From positions 2,666,001 through 2,730,000 of the forward strand of contig NZ_CP157428.1 of NCBI RefSeq assembly GCF_041021895.1: a stretch of DNA of 64,000 bases, given 5' to 3'. This DNA is from Acinetobacter sp. XH1741. GTDB lineage: Bacteria; Pseudomonadota; Gammaproteobacteria; Pseudomonadales; Moraxellaceae. Below are positions 57,222-64,000 of this stretch, piece by piece. Each line of letters opens with the position of its first letter. Positions within the stretch are counted from its first letter, which is position 1. The translations under genes were made by a program, and so were the position numbers. The notes under the pieces are model-generated. The model was not told where the DNA came from. It worked only from the letters and a program-made list of their open reading frames with translations, and ran no database searches.

Positions 57222-57498
57222 AATCCATTCTCATTAAACTTATTAAAGCATAGTGAATTTCAATATTTTATTTTAAAAACAAATGGTTATAATAAAAATA
57301 AATCCCATTTCTTTTAAAATCCATATTAGAATTAAAATCATACGAAATCAAATAGAATATTAAAAAAAACTTAAAAATAAGATGTATTATTTTTAAAATA
57401 TTAACTTGAATCAATTTATGTTTTTGATTATGATCATTTTGATTAAAAATTTTAAATTTATACCAAGCAATAATTATTTTTAACTATATGGAAAGGTA

Positions 57499-58062
57499 AT
57501 GTCAAAAAAAGAAGATATTATAAATACTGCTTTAAACCTTTTTAATCAAATTGGTTATAACGCTACAGGTATTGATAAAATTATTGCTGAATCAAACGTA
57601 GCTAAGATGACTTTCTATAAATATTTCCCTTCAAAGGAAAGTTTAATTATGGAATGTCTGCAACACCGAAATATTAATATCCAAAATTCAATTTATGAAA
57701 AGCTAAATTTACATCCAGATGCAGATCCTATTGAAAAAATACACTTAATTTTTAATTGGTATATAGATTGGATTAATAGTGAAAATTTTAACGGTTGTCT
57801 ATTTAAAAAGGCATTTGTTGAAGTATCTAAACAATACACTTCAATCCGTGAACCATTTCAAGAATATACTGTTTGGCTCATAAACTTACTTAACAATTTA
57901 TTATTAGAATTAAATATTAAAGATCCTACTCCTCTTACGCATATCATCATCTCAATTATTGATGGAATTATTATTGACGGAACAATTGATAAAAATATAA
58001 TTGATCCAGTTAAAAAATGGCAATACATTGAATATTTAATTAAAACTGAAATTTCTGAATAG
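57499..58062 (+). CDS. TetR family transcriptional regulator (paralogue of 5927-6490)
   Basis: 187 residues, same length as the regulator at 5927. TetR helix-turn-helix IINTALNLFNQIGYNATGID / IIAESNVAKMTFYKYFPSKE. Very AT-rich upstream sequence. A PlsC-like acyltransferase gene starts 160 bases downstream on the same strand and could be regulated with it. Confidence 0.85.
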   Translation: MSKKEDIINTALNLFNQIGYNATGIDKIIAESNVAKMTFYKYFPSKESLIMECLQHRNINIQNSIYEKLNLHPDADPIEKIHLIFNWYIDWINSENFNGCLFKKAFVEVSKQYTSIREPFQEYTVWLINLLNNLLLELNIKDPTPLTHIIISIIDGIIIDGTIDKNIIDPVKKWQYIEYLIKTEISE

Positions 58063-58221
58063 GTTTATCTTTTCATAAAAGAGTTAAAATATAACATTAA
58101 TAAATATACAATTTATTTAACTTTTAGGTTGAATCAATAAAATTTAACACGACGATAATTTTCTATCCTTTTAGGCGAACTCATATTAGAATTCCGCAAC
58201 CTTATTGTCTCCCCTATATCT

Positions 58222-58767
58222 ATGAAAAAATTTTTAGGCAATTCAATCTTTAAAGCAGTTGGCTGGACCTATGATGTAGATCCTACAATTCTTGAGAAAA
58301 AACAAGTTATTATTGGGTTCGAACATACTTCTAACCTAGATGCAATCTTATCAATCGCTATGTTTCAAATATTAGATTTAAAAATTCATACGCTAATTAA
58401 AAAAGAGCTTTTCAAAGGCCCTATGAAACCTATACTTGAAAAGCTAGGTGGCATTCCTGTAGACCGTAAAGCAAGCAAAGATATTGTTTCTCAAATGGTC
58501 GAGAAATTTCAAAGTAATGATACTTTTAATTTAGTGATTGCACCCGAAGCAACTCGCGCAAAAGATGGATCAGATCGCAAACCTATCCGTACTGGCTTTT
58601 GGCATATTGCAAAAGCTGCAAATGTTCCTATTGTACTTATGTATGCAAATGCTAAAACAAAAAAAGGCGGTATTTTAGGTAAGATTTATCCTTCAGATTT
58701 ACAAAAGGACCTTGAAACAATTAAAGAACTTTATGCTCAATATGGTATTGATGTGAAAATTAGCTAG
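58222..58767 (+). CDS. 1-acyl-sn-glycerol-3-phosphate acyltransferase (PlsC-like)
   Basis: 181 residues. PlsC motifs in order: EHTSNLD (H35-x4-D40) near 34-40, KLGGIPVDR near 73-81, and APEATR near 104-109. Membrane-associated phospholipid enzyme by family; N-terminal helix only. Short form, acyl donor and acceptor unknown. Confidence 0.87.
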   Translation: MKKFLGNSIFKAVGWTYDVDPTILEKKQVIIGFEHTSNLDAILSIAMFQILDLKIHTLIKKELFKGPMKPILEKLGGIPVDRKASKDIVSQMVEKFQSNDTFNLVIAPEATRAKDGSDRKPIRTGFWHIAKAANVPIVLMYANAKTKKGGILGKIYPSDLQKDLETIKELYAQYGIDVKIS

Positions 58768-58927
58768 TTGGTTCGCTAAAGATTTTGAGCTTATTTTTTT
58801 ATCTAAATTTAGCTCTTTTAAGTCGTTTTAATTGGCTAACAAAACGCAGGACAACGGTTTTCAAGAAAACCTTGGCTATGCTAATATTCTGTCACTTTTG
58901 CATTTTTTAATTTTTGGAGTCACTTCC

Positions 58928-59677
58928 ATGGCGGGTCATTCTAAATGGGCCAATATTAAGCATCGTAAAGCGAAACAAGATGCCAGTCGCGGTAAAGTTT
59001 TTACTAAATATATTCGTGAAATTGTGACTGCTGCTAAACTTGGTGGTGGAGATGCTGCTAGCAACCCTCGCCTTCGTGCTGTTGTCGAAAAAGCTCTTTC
59101 TGTCAACATGACAAGAGATACCATTAACCGTGCAATCCAACGTGGTGCCGGTGGTGAAGATAACGATGATTTAAAAGAAGTAACTTACGAAGGTTATGGT
59201 GTTGGTGGGGTTGCTGTTCTTGTTGAAACAATGACTGACAATCTTAACCGTACAGTACCAGATGTACGTCACTGTTTTAGTAAAACAAATGGTAACCTAG
59301 GAACTGCGGGTTCTGTGTCTTATCTATTTACTAAACGTGGTGAAATTACTTTTGAAGATGTTTCTTTAGAAGATAAAATCATGGAAGTTGCTTTAGAAGC
59401 GGGCGCAGAAGATATTGAAGTTTCTGAAGATGAAATTTTAGTAATTACCTCACCAGAAACTTTTGGTGAAGTTCAAGATGCTCTTGCTGCTGCAGGTTTA
59501 AAATCTGATAACGCAGAAGTTGTGATGAGTCCATCAACCAAAGCTGAAATTACAGATGTCGACCAAGCAAAACAAATTCTCAAAATGATTGATATGTTTG
59601 AAGATTTAGATGACGTACAAAACGTTTATACAAACGTTGAATTCAGTGATGAAGTTTTGGCTCAATTAGATGCTTAA
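58928..59677 (+). CDS. YebC/PmpR family DNA-binding transcriptional regulator
   Basis: 249 residues from the ATG at 58928 (GGAG at 58916, 8 bases of spacing); the longer frame back to 58832 is not needed. Start [87 protein letters not shown]: the TACO1/YebC family throughout. Linked to translation of proline-rich nascent chains and to transcription control. Confidence 0.95.
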   Translation: MAGHSKWANIKHRKAKQDASRGKVFTKYIREIVTAAKLGGGDAASNPRLRAVVEKALSVNMTRDTINRAIQRGAGGEDNDDLKEVTYEGYGVGGVAVLVETMTDNLNRTVPDVRHCFSKTNGNLGTAGSVSYLFTKRGEITFEDVSLEDKIMEVALEAGAEDIEVSEDEILVITSPETFGEVQDALAAAGLKSDNAEVVMSPSTKAEITDVDQAKQILKMIDMFEDLDDVQNVYTNVEFSDEVLAQLDA

Positions 59678-59694
59678 ACCATACATGTGAATTA

Positions 59695-59723
59695 AAAAAC
59701 GCACCAAATGGTGCGTTTTTTTA
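59695..59723. terminator. Bidirectional terminator between yebC-like gene and Lrp gene
   Basis: AAAAAACGCACCA / TGGTGCGTTTTTT stem with A and T runs. Confidence 0.92.
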
Positions 59724-60191
59724 TAGTTTATTTAATAAGTTATAACAATTAAAAACCTTGTATTCTTTAATAACAAAACTTGAATGTAGCGCAACTACAT
59801 TGTCAATTTTACCAATACGTCTGAGTAAAATTTCGCTGTAATCGTCCATATTACGTGCGACTAATTCAAGAATAAAATCTGCACTTTGACCCGTAACCAA
59901 AAAAGCATTTGTTACTTCAGGAATGGCTTCAATTTCAGAAAGAAATTTATCAAAAGTCTCACTATCATGTTTACTTAAAGAGACCTGTAGCAAAATATGC
60001 AAGGTAAACCCTAATTTGCTAAAATTAATTTCTCTTTTAAGCTGCCCCATGATATTGGCTTCAATCAAGTGCTTAATGCGGCGATGAACTGAGCTAACTG
60101 AAAGATTAATCCGTTCTGAGAGCTCATTCAAATTCAGGTCTTCATGAGACAAAATTTCCAGAATTTGTTTATCAAAACGGTCTAACTCCAT
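59721..60191 (-). CDS. Lrp/AsnC family regulator
   Basis: 156 residues from the ATG at 60191, chosen because GGAGCAAAGA precedes it; the longer frame adds 24 residues. MELDRFDKQILEILSHEDLNLNELSERINLSVSSVHRRIKHLIE is the AsnC helix-turn-helix; C-terminal RAM domain follows. It lies right downstream of gltIJKL on the same strand, though after a terminator; a role in amino-acid transport control is plausible. Confidence 0.85.
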   Translation of the reverse strand: MELDRFDKQILEILSHEDLNLNELSERINLSVSSVHRRIKHLIEANIMGQLKREINFSKLGFTLHILLQVSLSKHDSETFDKFLSEIEAIPEVTNAFLVTGQSADFILELVARNMDDYSEILLRRIGKIDNVVALHSSFVIKEYKVFNCYNLLNKL

Positions 60192-60308
60192 TCTTTGCTC
60201 CAGCCAAAACTCTACAATGAGGACAGTATACCTTATAGCTTTAGCTCTGCATTGAAAATACAATGGTTTTATAAAGATACTAAAAGCCGATCAAAATTTA
60301 ATTTTCAT

Positions 60309-60338
60309 AAAAAAAGAGCCAAGAAGGCTCTTTTTTTA
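60309..60338 (-). terminator. Terminator of gltIJKL
   Basis: AAAAAAAGAGCC / GGCTCTTTTTTT stem with T-run on the minus strand. Confidence 0.92.
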
Positions 60339-60348
60339 TAAAAATTGT

Positions 60349-61092
60349 TTAATGCATAGCCTGAATTTTCTTCAAGAACAATTTAGCACGGTCATGACGA
60401 GCTTCTAAATTATCAAAAAATTCATTGGTTGGACAATCTTCAAGAATTTTTCCTTCATCCATGAAAATTAAACGGTTAGATACCCGTTTAGCAAAACCCA
60501 TTTCATGTGTAACACACATCATCGTCATGCCTTCATGTGCGAGCTGTACCATCACCTCAAGGACTTCACCTACCATTTCCGGATCAAGTGCCGAAGTCGG
60601 TTCATCAAACAACATACAGACTGGGTCCATAGATAGTCCGCGTGCAATTGCAACACGTTGTTGCTGACCACCTGAGAGTTGCCCTGGAAATTTATCTTTA
60701 TGAGCAAGTAACCCAACTCGTTCTAAATACTTAAGGCCCTTCTCGCGTGCTTCAACAACTGAACGCTTCAATACTTTGACTTGTGCGATGGTTAAATTTT
60801 CCAACACAGTCATATGAGGAAACAGTTCAAAATGCTGGAACACCATCCCTACACGAGAACGAAATTTGGCAAGATCTGTCTTTGGATCTTTTAATGAAAC
60901 TCCATCAACAATAATGTCACCTTGTTGGAAAGGTTCTAAAGCATTTACAGTTTTGATGAGTGTTGACTTTCCTGAACCAGATGGTCCACAAACAACAACG
61001 ACATCACCTTTTTCAATACTCGTCGTGCAATCTGTTAAAACCTGAAAATCACCATACCATTTAGAGATATGTTGGATGTCTATCATTGGCAT
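60349..61092 (-). CDS. gltL: Glutamate/aspartate ABC transporter, ATPase
   Basis: 247 residues. Walker A GPSGSGKST near 36-44, signature LSGGQQQRVAIARGL near 138-152, Walker B CMLFDEPTSALDP near 158-170. Polar amino-acid type (HisP/GltL/GlnQ group). Last gene of the gltIJKL operon, 13 bases from gltK. Confidence 0.92.
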   Translation of the reverse strand: MPMIDIQHISKWYGDFQVLTDCTTSIEKGDVVVVCGPSGSGKSTLIKTVNALEPFQQGDIIVDGVSLKDPKTDLAKFRSRVGMVFQHFELFPHMTVLENLTIAQVKVLKRSVVEAREKGLKYLERVGLLAHKDKFPGQLSGGQQQRVAIARGLSMDPVCMLFDEPTSALDPEMVGEVLEVMVQLAHEGMTMMCVTHEMGFAKRVSNRLIFMDEGKILEDCPTNEFFDNLEARHDRAKLFLKKIQAMH

Positions 61093-61105
61093 TTAAAATC
61101 TCCAA

Positions 61106-61783
61106 TTAGCGAATGATGGCAATTTTTTTCTGTAAACGTTTGACTAATTGCGATAGCACAAACGAGCTACAGAAATACACCACAGCGACGATTAAGTAGA
61201 ATGTTGCTTTTGTTTCAGGTCCATAGGTATTAGCCAATGTATCTGCACGCCCTAAAAAGTCTGGTGCACTAATGACATAAACTAATGACACGTCCTGAAA
61301 TAGAATAATAGTTTGAGTGAGTAATACTGGGAGCATATTACGGAAAGCCTGTGGTAACACCACATAACGCATAGATTGCCCATAGGTAAACCCTAAAGCA
61401 TAGCCTGCATTAACTTGACCTTTTGAAATAGATTGAATGCCTGAACGCACAATTTCCGAGAAAAAGGCAGCTTCAAAAATAGCGAAAGTTACAACACTCG
61501 AAAATAATGGCCCCCAATAAATATCAGATTGAAACTCAAATATTTTTGGCAACAAAAAATAGAAAATAAAGATGACCTGAATTAACGGAATACCGCGAAA
61601 TAAGTCTACATAGAACTTCGCAAAATTACTTGCAATGGCGTTATTAGATAAACGCATCATTGCCAATGGAGTTCCGATCAGGATTCCCCCCATCATTGCA
61701 AGCACGGTTACAGTCAACGTGAAGATAAAGCCTTCTTTTAATGCAGCAATAACATCAGGATTATGTAATAGAGAAAAATCCAT
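61106..61783 (-). CDS. gltK: Glutamate/aspartate ABC transporter, permease GltK
   Basis: 225 residues, His/Glu/Gln/Arg permease type with the EAA-like segment QVNAGYALGFTYGQSMRYVVLPQAFRNMLP near 130-160 contacting the ATPase. Two bases from the gltJ stop, so translationally coupled. Confidence 0.92.
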   Translation of the reverse strand: MDFSLLHNPDVIAALKEGFIFTLTVTVLAMMGGILIGTPLAMMRLSNNAIASNFAKFYVDLFRGIPLIQVIFIFYFLLPKIFEFQSDIYWGPLFSSVVTFAIFEAAFFSEIVRSGIQSISKGQVNAGYALGFTYGQSMRYVVLPQAFRNMLPVLLTQTIILFQDVSLVYVISAPDFLGRADTLANTYGPETKATFYLIVAVVYFCSSFVLSQLVKRLQKKIAIIR

Positions 61784-61785
61784 AA

Positions 61786-62628
61786 TTATTTTCCTCCTGA
61801 ACCTAAACCTGGCACAGCCATACGTTTTTCAATCCATGCCATCACAAATTTAATTGTATAGGTAATGATTAAATAAACAGGTGTAGACAGAATAAGAATG
61901 ATAATGTCCTGTGATGTCTCTTCTCGCATCGTTTTCGTGTAAGCAAAGAAATTTAAAACACTTAAGGCATATAAAACTGCCGAGTTTTTAAAGACGTTCA
62001 TTGCCTCAGAAGTAATCGTTGGCCATACTGTACGGTAGGCAACCGGTAAAATCACATAACGATAGCTTTGCGCTGTTGTGAAGCCCACTGCAGAAGCCGC
62101 GAATTTTTGTCCGCTAGAAACTGTGTTAATCCCCGCTCTTATGTGTTCAGAAACACGCGCTGCGGTATACAGGCCTAAAGCAAAAACACCAATGACAGCA
62201 GGATGATGATTTAAAATGTTTTTCCACCATCCACCTGCTACAACATCCCCACTTCCGGCACTTAAACTATCTGGTAAGAACTCCGGAAATACAAAGGCCC
62301 AGAAGAATAACTGTACAATTAAAGGAATATTACGGAATATTTCGACATAGCAATTGCCGATAAAAGCGAGTGGTTTATTGGGTAAAGTACGAATTACCCC
62401 AAGGAGAGAACCTAATAAAAATGCGATAAGAAAAGCTACAACGGCAGTCCATACCATAGTAAAGACACCAGAGCCTAACATTTGTAACCATGTGGGCGCC
62501 TCAGAATAGGCATTGTAGCTAGAACTACCAATAACCTTACAAACTGATTCTGCCCATGCAGCCTTATCGACACCATATTCATTAGACTCCGCACAGAATA
62601 TAGTCCAGTTTAGCGAGCCGACTGACAT
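61786..62628 (-). CDS. gltJ: Glutamate/aspartate ABC transporter, permease GltJ
   Basis: 280 residues, longer than GltK through an N-terminal extension of ~60 residues. The EAA loop KFAASAVGFTTAQSYRYVILPVAYRTVWP near 160-190. Five to six predicted helices. Starts 93 bases after gltI, a gap that holds a strong stem. Confidence 0.92.
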   Translation of the reverse strand: MSVGSLNWTIFCAESNEYGVDKAAWAESVCKVIGSSSYNAYSEAPTWLQMLGSGVFTMVWTAVVAFLIAFLLGSLLGVIRTLPNKPLAFIGNCYVEIFRNIPLIVQLFFWAFVFPEFLPDSLSAGSGDVVAGGWWKNILNHHPAVIGVFALGLYTAARVSEHIRAGINTVSSGQKFAASAVGFTTAQSYRYVILPVAYRTVWPTITSEAMNVFKNSAVLYALSVLNFFAYTKTMREETSQDIIILILSTPVYLIITYTIKFVMAWIEKRMAVPGLGSGGK

Positions 62629-62664
62629 GTTTGCCCCTTAAATGAAAATCTTAGTAAATAGACC

Positions 62665-62698
62665 ACTTGTGCAAATGAAGCTTTACATTTGCACAAGT
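62665..62698. repeat. Perfect 13-bp stem between gltI and gltJ
   Basis: ACTTGTGCAAATG (62665-62677) and CATTTGCACAAGT (62686-62698) with an 8-base loop and no T-run. An mRNA-stabilising or attenuating stem after gltI would give more binding protein than permease, a common arrangement in ABC operons. Confidence 0.6.
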
Positions 62699-62721
62699 AA
62701 ATTTAGGACAAAAGGATCTGC

Positions 62722-63615
62722 TTAGATTCCTGCATCTGTTGGGTGAGCTTTAAGTTTTTTGTAAGATGAACTTGGTTGCATGTTCAAATTTGTATTTTTT
62801 GGTGGGATTGGCGATAAGAACCATTTCTTATACAAAGCATCCATCTGACCTGTTTTCCATAAATTATTTACGGTACGGTCTGCAATTGCTTTAAATTTCG
62901 GATCGTCTTTTGCAATCATGATGCCATAAGGTTCTGATGAAAGGACTGGCCCTACAATTGCAAATGCTTTTGGTGTAGACGACTTAGCAATTAAACCAGC
63001 TAAGATATTGTCATCCATTACAAATGCTGCGGCTCGACCAGATGCCATCATGGCAAATGAGTCAGAATGGTCTTTACCATAAATGTTTTGTACATTAAGT
63101 GACTGACCTTTTTCATTCATTTTAATGTACTTGTCAGATGTTGTACCTTGGGTAGTAACAACTGCCTTACCATTTAAATCGGCCAAACTTTTAATGCCGG
63201 AATTTGCTTTAACAGCCATGCGTACTTCTGTTGCATAGTAGTTCGTTGAGAAACCAACTTGCTGCTGACGCTGTTTAGAGTTTGTGGTCGTACCACATTC
63301 CATATCAATATTGCCGGCTAAAAGCTCAGGAATACGTGTTGATGAAGTCACTGCCTTGTATTCAACTTTTAAACCAGGCATTTTCAATTCTTTTTTAATG
63401 TCATTTGCGAATTGGTTACAAATATCGACTGCATAACCTACAGGTTTACCGCCAACAACATATGAAATTGGGTCAGATGACTCTCGGTGACCAATGACAA
63501 TTTTTCCAGTACTTTTAATTTTAGCTAATGTATCTGCTGCCTGTATTTGAGAAGTAGCACCAACCGTACAAAGCATAATTGTTGAAACAATGAGAGAGGT
63601 TGCAGAACGTTTCAT
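62722..63615 (-). CDS. gltI: Glutamate/aspartate ABC transporter, binding protein
   Basis: 297 residues with signal peptide cleaved near IQA-AD. Family-3 extracellular solute-binding pattern: GKIVIGHRESSDPISYVVGGKPVGYAVDICNQF near 36-68, LLAGNIDMECGTTTNSKQRQQQVGFSTNYY. GGAG lies before the ATG. First gene of the operon. Confidence 0.93.
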   Translation of the reverse strand: MKRSATSLIVSTIMLCTVGATSQIQAADTLAKIKSTGKIVIGHRESSDPISYVVGGKPVGYAVDICNQFANDIKKELKMPGLKVEYKAVTSSTRIPELLAGNIDMECGTTTNSKQRQQQVGFSTNYYATEVRMAVKANSGIKSLADLNGKAVVTTQGTTSDKYIKMNEKGQSLNVQNIYGKDHSDSFAMMASGRAAAFVMDDNILAGLIAKSSTPKAFAIVGPVLSSEPYGIMIAKDDPKFKAIADRTVNNLWKTGQMDALYKKWFLSPIPPKNTNLNMQPSSSYKKLKAHPTDAGI

Positions 63616-64000
63616 AAGAACTCCTTGATGATCATTCTCCCTATTTTCCTAAAGAATCATTCTTATAGAGAAATAGAGCGATTTATTATTAAATTGCAAT
63701 TATCGAGCCAACTTTTCCAAGCAGGACTCCATCCATTTGCTTCACTTATTATTTATCAGTTTCGCAGAATTAATACCTTTAAAACTGCTCACATGTTTCT
63801 ACTTTAATCTATGTTTTAATCTTCTGTCTATTATTAAGCTCATCTATTTACACTTAAATGTGGCAATTATTGATTACAATGTAAACACATGCACAATAAA
63901 GTATCTTAAATTTTTCTAAAAACTGTTTTTAGAAAAGTTAGATTTTCTGCAAAAACAAAAATGAAAGTTATTAAATAGTTAGATTAAGGTGAGTTATTGG
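63616..64000. other. Upstream region of gltI to the window end
   Basis: AT-rich, no gene that I can support; the two short frames here lack ribosome binding sites. It should hold the gltI promoter and possibly that of a divergent gene beyond the window. Confidence 0.5.

Overview
The window looks like chromosomal DNA of Acinetobacter, most likely A. baumannii or a very close relative. The DNA is AT-rich. It carries an OXA-51-type beta-lactamase between fxsA and a phosphinothricin-type acetyltransferase, a complete ISAba1, a PACE-family transporter and a chaperone-usher pilus cluster. This species call rests on recognised protein families and neighbourhood, not on a database search.

Layout. 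Bases 1-5.6 kb: the end of surA, then central carbon genes on the minus strand (pgk, a small lipoprotein gene, fba), then a plus-strand run of a DUF2237 gene, a Maf pyrophosphatase and the uL16 arginine hydroxylase roxA. 5.9-7.3 kb: a TetR regulator and an ArsR-type regulator with the cysteine spacing of persulfide sensors, set in long non-coding stretches with inverted repeats. 7.7-14.3 kb: sstT with two downstream genes, an ABC exporter with a MaoC-like hydratase, an AraC regulator and gcvH. 14.4-21.5 kb: a sirtuin and the proline catabolism block (putP, an Lrp-type regulator, putA). 21.5-31.7 kb: mostly housekeeping (trmA, tkt, metK, fxsA) mixed with envelope or unknown genes (a GrpB-like protein, a phosphodiester glycosidase-like protein, an LRAT-like protein, YceI, OsmC).

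31.7-38.6 kb: blaOXA-51-like, an acetyltransferase plus XRE-cupin regulator operon, ruvC, nnr, queG and bioB. 38.6-46.6 kb: two small unknown genes, a four-gene chaperone-usher pilus operon in very AT-rich surroundings, and ISAba1 (1180 bp, 9-bp target duplication), which has split a previously intact ~58-residue membrane-protein gene. 46.7-54.3 kb: accessory metabolism and transport (AraC regulator plus sterol-desaturase-like protein, LysR plus EamA transporter, an NCS1 permease, a PACE transporter with divergent LysR regulator) and an unlisted 32-residue peptide gene with a strong ribosome binding site. 54.7-58.8 kb: a lone tyrosine recombinase with altered catalytic residues beside a CAU-anticodon tRNA, a haem-oxygenase-fold candidate, a second TetR closely related to the first, and a PlsC-like acyltransferase. 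58.9-63.6 kb: a YebC-family regulator, an Lrp regulator and the glutamate/aspartate ABC transporter gltIJKL.

How the genes work together. putP imports proline and putA oxidises it to glutamate; gltIJKL imports glutamate and aspartate. pgk, fba and tkt serve gluconeogenesis and pentose interconversion, which fits an organism living on amino and organic acids. I found no CRISPR array, rRNA operon or prophage. I see no complete new defence or biosynthetic system. The most interesting signals are the ISAba1-split small gene, the OXA variant with Phe at position 222, the sirtuin without its zinc cysteines, the stand-alone persulfide-sensor-like regulator, the paired TetR paralogues and the recombinase / haem-oxygenase-fold neighbourhood.
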